Shown here: positions 8,867 through 19,243 of the stretch, in pieces
Layout of the letters: every line of letters starts with the position of its first letter
How positions within the stretch are numbered: position 1 is the first letter of the stretch
NCBI GenBank assembly: GCA_016713645.1
Contig: JADJOU010000003.1
Coordinates: 223,451-287,450 of the forward strand
Length of the DNA stretch: 64,000 nucleotides
Origin: Bacteroidota bacterium
Lineage (GTDB): Bacteria; Bacteroidota; Bacteroidia; Chitinophagales; JADJOU01
Direction of reading: 5' to 3'
Translations under genes and position numbers: made by a program
The notes under the pieces: generated by a model
What the model saw: only the letters and a program-made list of their open reading frames with translations
What the model was told of the DNA's origin: nothing
Database searches by the model: none

Positions 8867-9795
8867 TTATTTCACGGGACAAAACACTTCTGCAATCATA
8901 CATCGAGCGCTGCCACCTCCAATATCCTCAATTAAATAAACAGGAACAGCGAGTATTTCTGAATGCTTTTGAATTCTCCCCACTTGATCTTTATTCAACG
9001 AAAGAAAAGCGCGCTCGCTCATGACCAATATCTTTTCCCCTTTATTATTCAATACTTGCAGCATATTCCCTGCAAAATTCTGATTCAATTGCTCTGAAGT
9101 TAAATCGATGATTTCCAAATCAGATTCTTTAAAGGTCGTAATGAGCATTTGCTTCTCGCGCTCGTCTTTAACGGCACAGAGCCCAATCACCACAAAGCCA
9201 TCTCCGACACACATCACCACATTGGTGTGATAAATCAATTTGTCATTATGATCATAGGCAGAAAAAACGACTGGTCTATAGCCAATTTTCTTGCAGTAAA
9301 ATTCAAATATTTCATGATCAGTTCTCGGCGACAAACATGCGTAAGCGACTTTGCATTTATGATCAAACACGATGCTACCTGTACCTTCCAAGGCCCTATC
9401 TTCTTTTCAAAATGCGAAAGATCAACGACCTCTTCAATCTTAAATTTTTCTTCCAACAATTCAATAATATCTCTCCTTCTCTCCAATGCTCTATTTTCAT
9501 TCTTCATGGGATATAAATAGACTTTTCCATCTTCATGCATCGATATCCAATTGTTTGGAAATATAGCATCAGGCTTGATTGGGGACTCCGTATCTTCGAT
9601 GACGATTACATCTACTCCTTGTGCCCTGAGCATAGCGACAAAACCATCGTGTTCTGCTTGCGCCTTTCTTCTAATCTCCTCTGAAGTTAAATGCTTTAAA
9701 TCGCGCTGATAATCGTTCGATGCAGCTGTTTGAATATTGTATTGAAAATTTGCTGGTCTTACCATCAAAATGTGCGAAGTATTTTGCATCGTCAT
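8867..9795 (-). pseudogene. CtlX-like citrulline utilisation hydrolase/amidinotransferase family, frameshifted
   Basis: Two frames together make one protein of the arginine deiminase/amidinotransferase fold. The N-terminal part (start 9795) has ILMVRPANFQYN, the Asp-containing PDAIFPNNWISMHEDGKVYLYPM and RRRDIIELL. It loses frame after FEKKIGPW near 9391-9400; the next frame carries LEGTGSIVFDH, LSPRTDHEIFEFYCKKIGYRPV (His of the active site), YHTNVVMCVGDGFV and the C-terminal GGGSARCMIAEVF with the catalytic Cys. One base appears to be missing at the junction. CtlX family members are linked to citrulline or arginine use. No other deiminase-pathway gene is adjacent. Probably functional in the living cell if the break is a sequencing error. 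Confidence 0.8.
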
Positions 9796-9832
9796 ATTGC
9801 TTCAATATTATTGTAGATTCTAAAACTTAAAT

Positions 9833-10321
9833 TTACTCATATTCTTGGATTTGCTCTTCAAAGAATTCCAATTTTATCCCAGCCTCTCTCAGCATTTCTT
9901 CACTCTCCGTTCCAGCTTGATATTTTCGCTGACAAACCACCCTGGCAATACCACAATTGATGATGAGCATGGCACAGACCCTACATGGTGTCATTCTGCA
10001 ATAGAGCGTCGCGCCCGAAATAGAGATACCATTCTTTGCAGCTTGACAGATGGCATTTTGTTCTGCATGCACCGTTCTAACGCAATGCTCCGTCTCTCGA
10101 TTGCCTTCATCCACATGAATGACCTTTTTCATTTGATGACCGACATCATCGCAATGAGCCAATCCAACAGGAGATCCGACATATCCACTCACGAGCAATC
10201 GATTGTCCTTTGCAATCACACAACCGCTTCTCCCTCTTCCACATGTGGCTCGCTTAGAGACAGTATCCATAATCTCCATAAAATAATCATCCCAAGATGG
10301 CCTTTTATAATGCTCTGACAT
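9833..10321 (-). CDS. Deoxycytidylate (dCMP) deaminase
   Basis: 162 residues with the full cytidine/deoxycytidylate deaminase zinc site: His-Ala-Glu in TVHAEQNAICQAA, and the Cys pair in TPCRVCAMLIINCGI. The N-terminal SWDDYFMEIMDTVSKRATCGRGRSGCVI is typical of the dCMP deaminase/ComEB group, as is the HVDEGNRETEHCVRTVHAE insertion. It deaminates dCMP to dUMP for thymidylate synthesis. It sits 28 bp upstream of the thioredoxin-like gene's stop and 37 bp before the CtlX-like gene on the same strand, so a shared transcript is possible. Confidence 0.93.
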   Translation of the reverse strand: MSEHYKRPSWDDYFMEIMDTVSKRATCGRGRSGCVIAKDNRLLVSGYVGSPVGLAHCDDVGHQMKKVIHVDEGNRETEHCVRTVHAEQNAICQAAKNGISISGATLYCRMTPCRVCAMLIINCGIARVVCQRKYQAGTESEEMLREAGIKLEFFEEQIQEYE

Positions 10322-10349
10322 AAATCTTACTGTATTACCTTATTGTCTA

Positions 10350-11533
10350 TTATTTAATAACTCTCCTTGTCATACTTTTTTTGATGATCTCTTCCATGCT
10401 TCTCGCTTCGGAAGTGTCTTCCGCACCACCATCATTGAGCGCACTCTTGGTCTCTTCAAGCGCCTTCTCATACTGTTGTAGTTTATGATAGACTTTAGCT
10501 GCCAACAAGTGATGATCAAAATTTGATTGCAATTTCAATAACCTTTTTGCTTCTTTTAATACTAACAAAAGGGTAGGCTCATTCAAGGTGCTGCGCTCCA
10601 CTTTCTCCACAAACGATTTCACATAGGCCGTATCTTTTGAAGCAAATTTAGCGATATACTTAGAGCCAGCAACCGCATAAGAATGCCAGTCTTGAACGGT
10701 CTCTGTCCAAATCATTTCATGTATCAATTGAACTTTTTTCGCATCTTTTACTTTCGCGTCAGTCAGCATGGTTTGTCCCTTATTAAATGCATCGCGATCT
10801 TTATTCTTCACAGCATCTTGGCTATTCTTCTTCGCAATGCGAATAATTAATTCATCATAGATTTGGGCACCATAGCGCTCTTTATAAATGCTTGAATTCT
10901 TTAAAATATGTTTTGTGCTAGCAGAATTGACATGGTTGGCAATATCCATCATCAATTTAGTCGTCTTCTCATTTAGTAGATTTTTCTCAGGCAAAATAGA
11001 GAGGTATTCCCGCAATTCCACTTCATAAGATTTCCCTGCTTGTGATAACATTTTGACATAATTATATAAAAAATCCGTATCGCGAACGCCTTCTACATAT
11101 TTGTTCTCCATTTTACGAAGTGTATTTGCATCGGGCTTCATCGCATCTCTTCCCTCTTCTATCAATGCTTTGGCATCTCTTCCACCTACTAATTTTTTCT
11201 TTACTGCTCCTGTATAATCTACATACAATAAAGTGGGATAGGCGCTGATTCCATATTCATAAGCCACTGGAGCACCTTCCTTTTCCATGTCCAATTTTAA
11301 ATTGATAAAATGCTCATTGTTGAAATTTCCCAATTCGCGATCGGTAAATACAAATTTTGCGAGCATTTTACATGGCCCACACCAAGTGGTATAACAATCG
11401 ATAAAAATCAATTTATTCTCCTTTTGCGCTTTGACTTTTGCTTCATCGAGCGTGCCGTGAAAAAACTCAATGCCATCAGCAAAGGTGCTTATAGAGAGGC
11501 TGATAAAAGCGATTAAAAAAAGATCTGTTTCAT
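10350..11533 (-). CDS. Exported thioredoxin-fold protein (frameshift in the signal peptide)
   Basis: The natural start is probably ATG at 11533: MKQIFF then LIAFISLSISTFADG, a signal peptide. A run of seven A (plus strand 11515-11521) must be eight for the frame to hold; otherwise translation stops after six codons. The remaining frame is clean to 10350. The thioredoxin domain has FIDCYTTWCGPCKMLAKFVF with the CxxC pair, then YEYGISAYPTLLYVDYTG with cis-Pro. About 250 further residues are helical, with TPR-like pairs near the end (LLAAKVYHKLQQYEKALEETKSAL). It is probably a periplasmic thiol reductase or scaffold; the partner is not known. Confidence 0.8.
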
Positions 11534-11583
11534 AATAATATGGGTTAAAAATTCCCCCTAGAAGTTAAAATTACTGCCAATAA

Positions 11584-12045
11584 TCACAATTTAATGTTCG
11601 CCAAGAAATCTCGCACGGTCATAAAGGTAAAATCCCGCTTGCCTGCAGGTATATTCTTCAAGATGGATTTGGAAATTTCATTTAATCGATTCTCAATAGG
11701 CACTATCTTTTCAATGCCGCGATCTGATAGCCGAATATATATTTTGCGCTTATCGCCAAATTGATAAAATTTTTCGATATAGTCATTGGTCAATAGTGGT
11801 CTGACCAAACGCGTCGTCGTGCTCTTGTCTACATTGAGCGCCTTATTCAAATACGACAATTCTATATAGCTCTTATCTTTAATCATCAGCAATATTCTGC
11901 ATTGATTCAAGGTGAGGTCAAATGTCTCATTAAACGATCGCTCCAATATCCTCAACGTCTTATCCCATCTGAAGATGATTTCAAGCACTTCATTTTCTTC
12001 ATCTCTGAGATAATTGCCAATATTGGGATTCGTCGTTGTAAACAT
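11584..12045 (-). CDS. MarR family transcriptional regulator
   Basis: 153 residues. Central winged helix-turn-helix: LTLNQCRILLMIKDKSYIELSYLNKALNVDKSTTTRLVRPLL followed by the wing GDKRKIYIRLSDRG, the hallmark of MarR proteins; flanking helices form the dimer interface. Ligand and targets unknown. It is followed by the thioredoxin-like gene (51 bp away) and preceded 22 bp away by the methylase gene, all on the minus strand. Confidence 0.88.
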   Translation of the reverse strand: MFTTTNPNIGNYLRDEENEVLEIIFRWDKTLRILERSFNETFDLTLNQCRILLMIKDKSYIELSYLNKALNVDKSTTTRLVRPLLTNDYIEKFYQFGDKRKIYIRLSDRGIEKIVPIENRLNEISKSILKNIPAGKRDFTFMTVRDFLANIKL

Positions 12046-12066
12046 CTTCCTAATTCAAATTAATAA

Positions 12067-12842
12067 TTAATAATTCAGACAAAAAACCGTTGGAATTTTG
12101 TGTATATCTGGTTTCGCTGTTTTCCAATCCTTGAGCTTCATGGTGCGAATAGATTCTGCCTTCCCAGTGATATCAGTAGCAATGCACAAATTCAAATTTC
12201 CATCGCAATTCTCCAACATATCTTGAATGAGCGCATTATTTCTATAAGGAGTCTCCATAAATATTTGGGTATAGCCAGATTTATGCGCATTATTCTGCAG
12301 TTCATTGAGCTTTTTAATCTTATCTGTTTTCTCAATGGGCAAATACCCGTGAAACGTAAAATGCTGACCTGTCATCCCGCTGGCAATGAGCGCTAACAAA
12401 ATAGAAGAAGGTCCTACAAGAGGATGAACCTCTGCTCCCATTCTATGTGCTAAGGCGATAAAATCACTTCCCGGATCTGCAATTCCTGCACAACCCGCTT
12501 CAGACAAAACGCCTACATTTTTCCTTGCAACATTTTATCAGATATCGGTTTGAAATCCGTCTTTGCATTCTTGGCAATTTCCGTAAAATGTACTTCGCGA
12601 TCGAAATCTTTCTTGAAATTAATCTTGCGCAAATATCTCCGCGCTGTGCGCAAATCCTCCACCACGAAGCAATCCAGATTTGATACAATATCCATGACAT
12701 AAGTCGGAATGACAAACTCTGTATCTTCGCTGAGCACGGTGGGAATTAAATAAATTTTGCTAGTTGAAATCAATTTCTTTGTTTTTAATGCTCTTAAAAG
12801 CAATGTTAATATACCCTGTGAAAAAGAAATAGGCAAATGCAC
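12067..12842 (-). pseudogene. RsmI-like SAM-dependent methyltransferase (tetrapyrrole methylase fold), frameshifted
   Basis: One protein in two frames. N-terminal part: KIYLIPTVLSEDTE, VVEDLRTARRYLRKI. After KMLQGK the frame closes because a run of five A (plus-strand T run 12518-12522) should be six; the next frame reads NVGVLSEAGCAGIADPGSDFI, LVGPSSILLALIASGM, FHGYLPIEKTDKIKK, FMETPYRNN, LCIATDITGKAE. These are the SAM and substrate motifs of the RsmI-like group common in Bacteroidota, related to the enzyme that 2'-O-methylates 16S rRNA C1402; whether this subgroup shares that target is unknown. The first 30 residues before KIYLIP look unlike the family, so a TTG start near 12792 is possible. 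Confidence 0.8.
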
Positions 12843-12887
12843 ACAAATGCTGAATGATCACATTTCATTCAAATGCTTCTCTACTTA

Positions 12888-13954
12888 TTAATTGACTTCT
12901 ACCGTCCATCCGAAGATATCAGGTTTAGTGCCCATTTTAATTCCAATCAACTCTTCTTTTAATCGCGTGGATATCGTTCTATCGGCAATTTCATGCAATG
13001 GATAGTTTACATCGAGGTAACCGAAACTGTTGATTGGATAAACCACAGCAGCAGTGCCTGCACCAAACATATCCTGTAAAGTCTTATTCTTATAGGCCTC
13101 TAATAATTCATCTACAGAAATCTTGCGCTCTTCAGTCTTAATGCCCAAATGCTTAGCCAATTTCAATATCGAATCACGCGTTACGCCAGGCAATATTGTC
13201 CCCTCTTCCAATGAAGGCGTAATGAGGACATGGTTGATTACGAAAAAAATATTCATCGTTCCAATTTCTTGGAAATACTTATGTTCAAATCCATCCGTCC
13301 ACAATATCTGCTCATAGCCTTTTTTCTTAGCCTCCAAAACGGGATGCAATGTCGCAGCATAATTGCCCGCCGCTTTAGCAAAACCAGTGCCTCCTGGGAA
13401 GGCGCGCACATATTCATTCTGAATCAATACATTGACTGGCTCAGAATAATAAACTCCTGCTGGCCCTATGATGACGATGAATTTAAAATGATCTCCTACT
13501 TTAACACCTAAGACAGGGTCATTGCCGAACAAAAACGGTCGGATATACAAACTAGAACCCTCAATTCCCTGCGGAATCCAGGCTTCATCAATCTTTATCA
13601 ATTCAGTGATGGCCTTCATAAAAGCTCTTGAGGAACAACAGGCAAAGCCATTCTATTGGCAGAAATTTCAAATCGCTCTGCATTCTTATCAGGTCTAAAC
13701 AAAAGAGGCCTTCCTGCAGGATTTACCTCTGCTTTCAAACCCTCGAATATGGATTGACCATAATGCAATACAGAAGAAGCGGGATGCATCGCCATAGGTT
13801 CCAACGGAAGTATGCACATATTTTGCCACTTGCCATCTATATAGTCCGCACAGAAATAATGATCTGTAAATGTTTTACCAAATGCCAGATGATTAAAATC
13901 CACTTCTGCGATTCTAGATTGCTCTATTTTCTTAACTTTGAACTCGAAATTCAT
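12888..13954 (-). pseudogene. ilvE: Branched-chain amino acid aminotransferase IlvE, frameshifted
   Basis: ATG at 13954. The first part reads to RFEISANRMALPVVPQELL and stops; the next frame continues MKAITELIKIDEAWIPQG without loss. A run of four A on the plus strand at 13620-13623 should be five. Fold type IV features: SSVLHYGQSIFEGLKA, SLYIRPFLFG, and the PLP Lys in GGTGFAKAAGNYAA, then TMNIFFV and LPGVTRDSILKLA. About 355 residues when joined, the normal length. It catalyses the last step of Val, Leu and Ile synthesis, so a real null seems unlikely. It is followed 45 bp later by the RsmI-like gene; the divergent gene at 13969 starts only 14 bp away. Confidence 0.88.
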
Positions 13955-13968
13955 GGTTGCTATATTAT

Positions 13969-14426
13969 ATGTTCAAAATTAATACGATTCAAACTTATCA
14001 GATTCCAGATAAAAAGCCTATCAAACTAGACTCCCCAATATATTGGGTAGTGGAAATCGTAAAATCCTGATTTTGCTGCAAATTAACAAAGAAGAAGTCA
14101 TATTACCCCAAGAATTTGATTTATTAAACAAAATTTTAATAGCTCTTAAGCTAAATGCTGAGGATGTGTGGATTGCCAATATAAATCAATGGAGTGGGAA
14201 TACAATTGGGCAATGGAAAAACGCGCTGCCGTTTGAAAAACTCATCTTGTTTGGAGTAGAAGACAAGCATCTTTTCAACCAAATTTCCTTTCCGCAGTTT
14301 TACGTCTTGCCTTTCATGGATTTCAAATTGCTGACCGCTCCTTCGCTCAGCTTTATGCTCGATGAAAAGAATAAAAAAGCAAAAACAGATTTGTGGAATG
14401 CCCTAAAAAATTGGTTTGCGATTTAG
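13969..14426 (+). pseudogene. Conserved small protein of unknown function, frameshifted
   Basis: ATG at 13969 gives MFKINTIQTYQIPDKKPIKL...SPIY, then the frame shifts; restoring one T at 14043-14044 joins it to LGSGNRKILILLQI and on to LKNWFAI (about 152 residues). The second frame also opens with a TTG at 14043, so a start there is possible. No signal peptide, no Cys, no membrane helix; mostly alternating hydrophobic pattern suggesting a small alpha/beta protein. I do not recognise the family. It is divergent from ilvE and ends 3 bp before the convergent acetyltransferase gene. Confidence 0.6.
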
Positions 14427-14429
14427 GAA

Positions 14430-14945
14430 CTACTTTTTATAGATCATTACGAAATCCTCCATCAACCAGCCATTGCCTATTTCAAAATCTTCGACTTTTT
14501 CGATTACAAACCCATTTTTGAAATAGAAATTAATCGATTTAAAATTCTTGCGATTGACGGTTAAGCGCATGGTATGCGGATTGTTCAAGATGGCTAATAT
14601 CTGTGTGAAAACCTCAGTCCCAACCCCTTTTGCCTGATTTGCTGTTAGAATATAAAACTTGTGCAAGAAATACGCACCATCTGAGCCGCTCACTGCAATA
14701 AATCCAATATACTTGCCCAGATTATTTTGGATGAGATAGAAATTATGGCCCTTCTCATTCATTTGTTCTGTTAAGCTTTTCGCAGAATACATCCATTCCA
14801 ATATATAATCGATTTGCTCTTGGGTGATGATATGGATGTAGTGGTCATTCCAAATCTGCTTCGCCAATTCAAAAATCAAAGCGGCATCATCGCTAGACGC
14901 CTTGCGCAATTGAATGGCTTTAGAAATTTCACTGCTTGTTTGCAT
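14430..14945 (-). CDS. GNAT family N-acetyltransferase
   Basis: 171 residues. GNAT features: IQLRKASSDDAALIFELAKQIW at the start, FIAVSGSDGAYFLHKFYIL as the core strand, the acetyl-CoA loop QAKGVGTEVFTQIL (Q/RxxGxG/A), and LTVNRKNFKSINFYFKNGFVIEKVEDFEIG at the end, as in RimI-like enzymes. Substrate unknown. Confidence 0.88.
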   Translation of the reverse strand: MQTSSEISKAIQLRKASSDDAALIFELAKQIWNDHYIHIITQEQIDYILEWMYSAKSLTEQMNEKGHNFYLIQNNLGKYIGFIAVSGSDGAYFLHKFYILTANQAKGVGTEVFTQILAILNNPHTMRLTVNRKNFKSINFYFKNGFVIEKVEDFEIGNGWLMEDFVMIYKK

Positions 14946-15102
14946 TGGGGATAATCAATTTAATGATGTATACAAAGGTATTATTCGAAACTAAATCGAT
15001 GTAAAAAAATCAAATTTAGTCAGAAGCATTTGCCTTTCTCGACCAATTATAGTTGAATTTTCAAAAAATCATTAGTTTTACTCAGTCAAAAAAACAGGAA
15101 TA

Positions 15103-16128
15103 GTGGATTTATTTGAAAAAATCAAACAGGTAACAGAAGAAATCAACAGCGAAGTGATTCAAAACAGCGAATCACTCGAAAAATTTCGCATTAAATATAT
15201 TGGAACCAAAGGGCTGATCAAAGACCTCATGGGCGAGATGAAAAATATCCCCAATGAGCGCAAGCGCGAATTTGGTCAGGTATTGAACGAAGTTAAAAAC
15301 TTAGCGGAAGAAAAATGGATGGGGCTGAAAGAAAAATTCGACCAAACAGAATCCTCTATAGACAAGGGAATAGATTATACTGCACCGGGCTATCCATCAT
15401 CGATTGGCACCAAACACCCCGTGAGCATTGTGCGCGATCGCATGATTCAAATCTTTGAAAAGATTGGATTCTCTGTTTTTGAAGGACCAGAGATTGAAGA
15501 TGATTGGCATAATTTCACGGCCTTGAATACGCCACAAGACCATCCCAGCAGGGATATGCAAGATACTTTCTTTATCACAGAAGATAAGAATACCGTCTTG
15601 CGCACACATACTTCATCCGCACAAATCAGGGCGATGGAGACGCAAAAACCACCGATTAGAATTATCACACCAGGCCGAGTATTCAGAAATGAAACCATCT
15701 CAGCCCGCGCCCATTGCTCCTTCCATCAAGTCGAGGGATTGTATATCGACGAAAATGTCTCTTTCGCAGATTTAAAACAGACTGTTTACTACTTCGCCAA
15801 AGAGATGTTTGGCAGCGAGAATGTGCGATTCAGACCATCCTTTTTCCCTTTTACAGAGCCGAGTGCAGAGATGGATATCTCTTGTTTTATCTGCGACCAA
15901 AAAGGTTGTGCTGTATGTAAAGGCAGCGGTTGGGTGGAGATCGGCGGATGCGGCATGGTTGATCCCAATGTCCTCAAAAATTGCAATATCGATTCAGAAA
16001 AATATACGGGCTTCGCCTTTGGCATGGGCGTTGAGCGAATCACCATGCTCAAATATCAAATCAATGATTTGAGGTTGTTTTGGGAGAATGATACGCGGTT
16101 TTTGAAGCAGTTTGTGACAGAGGGGTAA
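15103..16128 (+). CDS. pheS: Phenylalanyl-tRNA synthetase alpha subunit
   Basis: 341 residues from a GTG start at 15103. The N-terminal 90 residues form the tRNA-binding coiled coil. The class II catalytic core follows: GTKHPVSIVRDRMIQIFEKIGF, motif 2 region RVFRNETISARAHCSFHQVEGLYID, FRPSFFPFTEPSAEMDI, and motif 3 GFAFGMGVERITMLKY. The FICDQKGCAVCKGSGW stretch with four Cys is seen in many Bacteroidota PheS. It charges tRNA-Phe as an alpha2beta2 tetramer; pheT is not in the window. The frame is clean. Confidence 0.96.
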   Translation: MDLFEKIKQVTEEINSEVIQNSESLEKFRIKYIGTKGLIKDLMGEMKNIPNERKREFGQVLNEVKNLAEEKWMGLKEKFDQTESSIDKGIDYTAPGYPSSIGTKHPVSIVRDRMIQIFEKIGFSVFEGPEIEDDWHNFTALNTPQDHPSRDMQDTFFITEDKNTVLRTHTSSAQIRAMETQKPPIRIITPGRVFRNETISARAHCSFHQVEGLYIDENVSFADLKQTVYYFAKEMFGSENVRFRPSFFPFTEPSAEMDISCFICDQKGCAVCKGSGWVEIGGCGMVDPNVLKNCNIDSEKYTGFAFGMGVERITMLKYQINDLRLFWENDTRFLKQFVTEG

Positions 16129-16206
16129 GTATTAAATTAGCAATGTAAATAATATACATAAGTAATATAAAATATTAATTACTTTTGAAAAAAAACCCGA
16201 TATAAT

Positions 16207-18151
16207 ATGAAAAAAAATATCATATATGCCATTTTGTTTTTATGCTTAATTGAAAATAAGTCATATGGACAAGTTACATTTATCAAAGAATATAGTTCTC
16301 CAAATGGCGACAGGATTAAATCCAATGGGATATATCAAACTAACGTGGCGAATGAATTGGCCATGACTATCAGTAATTATGATGAAGGAAATACATCCAT
16401 TCTTCTTCTTACTCGAAATGGCAATATAAAGAATAAAGCAACTTTAAAGTTTAAATACGATTATGCTTATATCTCAAATTTATTCTTTGTCCAAGATACA
16501 ATATATGGATGTGGTAATTCTACTCCAGTAATGCAGGAAGCAACATGCTCAGGTTCTAAACCTACAGGATTTTACTTTAAATATGTTTTAAACAGATCGA
16601 ATCCGAATAATATTACAGGGACTTTTGCTTGGATTAAAGAAGATGAATTATTGAACTCAGGAGAAGCATCTGTTTATTATAAAATTGATGCAATCAGAAA
16701 TGATTCCTTGTATATGATTGGGGTTTTATATCAAAATCATGGCGGGTGCACTGGATCATCTAAAAGTGCCATTGTAATGATTAATGCTAAAGACGGATCA
16801 AAATATAGTTCCAATGTATCACAATCAAATTCTACGGTTAATTTTATTAGTAAAGTGGATCTTTTAGCAGACAGGAATAGCGTATTTACCACAGATCAAG
16901 ATTGGACAGATATATTCGGAAGTACTCATAGATATTATAATGTATTGAGAAAATTAAATTCATCAAACTTAAATATACAAGATAGCATTCATTTTAGAGG
17001 AATAGGAACAGGCGGAAACACCTTAGAGCGACATAGCTTTTTCTTCAATAGTCTATTTTCTGAGGGAAGTAATGATGGAAGTCCAAATCTAATTACAGCT
17101 TATGCTGCAGGAATGACGCAAGGACTCGATAGTGTTATCGCGATTTGTAAAATTTCTAAATCAACATTGAATGTTGTTCAACAATCTACTTTTAAATTAG
17201 GCGAGAATCAACTTATACTCTCAGGTCAATTAATGCCCAAGTCAAATGGTTATTTAATGTTTGTTTCAACTAAGCCAGATAAATTTGCTACTATTCCTAA
17301 TTTAGTTAGGTTGATTGAATTAGATAATAATTTAAATCTTATCAATGCATATGAGCTCACAGCGAATCTTTTCTCAAATCATTCAACAGGTGCTTATGCT
17401 ATTAATAATGTCGTTCTTATTGGAAACGATTTGTTTTTATATACCAACAAATCAAATAAAATACAACTAAATAGGCTTGATTTATCAGATACTTCTTCAA
17501 CTTGTCAAAAAATTGAGTAAGATAAATTGGATCCCAATTCACAATTCACTGAGCAATCATGAGCGCATTACTTTGAAAAACAGTGTTTTAGGTTTTCCCT
17601 TAATTAATAAAACAACGGATACTACAGCGTTATCAAATACAGTCTTTTGTCAATCATGTAAGATCAATGTTAGTATTTCTTCCAGTATTGTAAATGGAGT
17701 ATTAAAACTTTCAGCGAATGTTTTCCCATCTATCGGGAATTACTCTTTTAACTGGTATTTTAATGGCAGCCAGACTCCTCTCAGCAGTAATAATATTATT
17801 GACGCAATTCAAAATGGTAAATACAAATTAGTAATCAAAGAGCTAGACTTTACAAATTGTCAAGGATCTTTTGAATATACTACCTTAGGTGTTCAAAATA
17901 ATCTTGACGCCAAAAATATTATCATCTATCCAAATCCAGCATCCGAACAATTAAATATAGAAGTGGATAATTACAAAGAACTAAAGTTAATTTCTTTGAT
18001 AGATGCCACCGGAAAAACAGTAATTGACTCAAAAGAAATATCATCAAAAATAACTACTTTAAATGTTCAAAATCTATCAAAAGGTATTTATATTTTGAAA
18101 ATTTCAAATTTAGATAATAGCATAAGTAGATTCCCTATTGCAATACAATAG
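16207..18151 (+). pseudogene. T9SS type A cargo protein of unknown function, frameshifted
   Basis: Signal peptide MKKNIIYAILFLCLIENKSYGQ. About 400 residues of beta-rich sequence follow with no family I can name; alternation of short strands and many Asn/Ser suggests a propeller. The frame closes at 17518 after STCQKIE; an A run of six at 17507-17512 read as five continues into KLSKINWIP and a second part with an Ig-like segment (SANVFPSIGNYSFNWYFNGSQTPL). The last 75 residues are a T9SS type A tail: IIYPNPASEQLNIEV, LKLISLIDATGKTV, LSKGIYILKISN. The mature protein should be exported and attached to the cell surface. Confidence 0.75.
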
Positions 18152-18172
18152 TTATGTGCTTCTTGATTATAT

Positions 18173-18508
18173 ATGTCCTCCATTCAACAATACATCTCCT
18201 CTTTCCCTCCAGAAATTCAGGATCGATTGAATGAGATAAGGCGCATTTTTTTCGACGAAATTCCACATACCAAAGAATCCATTCGATACAGCATCCCTTC
18301 ATTCACGGTCGGAAAAGATCATTTGTATTTTGCTGCATTTAAAAAGCATATCGGATTATACCCCTTATATGATTTGCCAGGTATAGAAGATCAAATTGCC
18401 CCATATAGAGCAAAAGGCACGACGAATAGCCTGCACTTCTCACACAACAAACCTTTGCCTATTGAATTGATTCGCTTGATTATAAAGACAAAAGAAAGTC
18501 AAAAATAA
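18173..18508 (+). CDS. DUF1801 (YdhG-like) protein
   Basis: 111 residues: SIQQYISSFPPEIQDRLNEIRRI, ESIRYSIPSFTVGKDHLYFAAFKKHIGLYPL, NSLHFSHNKPLPIELIRLIIKTK. This is the DUF1801 fold, related to Bacillus YdhG; its function in this phylum is unknown. A second member is at 28267-28649. Start ATG 21 bp after the preceding stop suggests read-through transcription. Confidence 0.85.
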   Translation: MSSIQQYISSFPPEIQDRLNEIRRIFFDEIPHTKESIRYSIPSFTVGKDHLYFAAFKKHIGLYPLYDLPGIEDQIAPYRAKGTTNSLHFSHNKPLPIELIRLIIKTKESQK

Positions 18509-18590
18509 TTTTCACATTTTGTATATTCTTAAAAAATATACTTAATTTTATTCTATAATTCATCTTACTGCAATAATTAATCAATTCACT

Positions 18591-19091
18591 ATGAAAAATC
18601 TCTTGTTTATTTTTTCCACCATCATCCTAATGACGACTTGGTCTTGTTCATCGACCACGACAACCAATACAACGGGCCCTGTGCTCAAAATGAAAGTCGA
18701 TGGGGTCGATTGGACATCAGAATCTGCCACAGGCATATTCGTAGCAGGTTCTGCCGCTGGCAATCCAGATGGCATTACCGTCAATGGCTCTCGAGTACAA
18801 GATAAATTTCAATTAGTTCTCTATAAGTCTGCTATAGGCAATTACAGCATACTCGCTGGTTCCTCGGCCGATTTGAATACCGCAAATTTAATCCTCAATA
18901 CCAGCGGCGTCAACAAATCTTATACTGTCACAGCTTTGAGCACCAATAAAAATGCGCGATTGAATATCAATTGGATTAGAAGAGGCATAAGCTATAAAAC
19001 TTATGAAGGTGTAGAGATTGATTTCTCTGGTGTATTATATCACACGTCTGGAGATTCTGTTGTGATAAGCAATGGGACTTTGAGGTATTAG
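18591..19091 (+). CDS. Lipoprotein of unknown function
   Basis: 166 residues. Lipobox MTTWSC puts the lipidated Cys at residue 19, followed by a Ser/Thr linker (SSTTTTNTTG). The mature part is beta-rich: VLKMKVDGVDWTSES, QLVLYKSAIGNYSI, ARLNINWIRRGISYKTYEGVEIDFSGVLYH. This resembles the small lipoproteins of Bacteroidota with a MKVDG.W start whose role is unknown. Likely anchored in the outer membrane. Confidence 0.7.
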   Translation: MKNLLFIFSTIILMTTWSCSSTTTTNTTGPVLKMKVDGVDWTSESATGIFVAGSAAGNPDGITVNGSRVQDKFQLVLYKSAIGNYSILAGSSADLNTANLILNTSGVNKSYTVTALSTNKNARLNINWIRRGISYKTYEGVEIDFSGVLYHTSGDSVVISNGTLRY

Positions 19092-19160
19092 AAATTTGAG
19101 CTAATAGAACTAGAGACATTCCATATGTTTGTTTCATATCAACCGCTAATTCTTATTGAA

Positions 19161-19213
19161 GTAGTTAAATATGCATCATCCGGTATAATGCACCTTCACT
19201 GCTTTTTAACTAC
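19161..19213. repeat. Nested inverted repeat upstream of the YciI-like gene
   Basis: GTAGTTAAA at 19161-19169 pairs with TTTAACTAC at 19205-19213; inside, TGCAT at 19172-19176 pairs with ATGCA at 19188-19192. It ends 30 bp before the ATG at 19244 and could be an operator or a leader hairpin. Confidence 0.35.
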
Positions 19214-19243
19214 ATTATAACCAACACAAATCCCTATTGCAAA

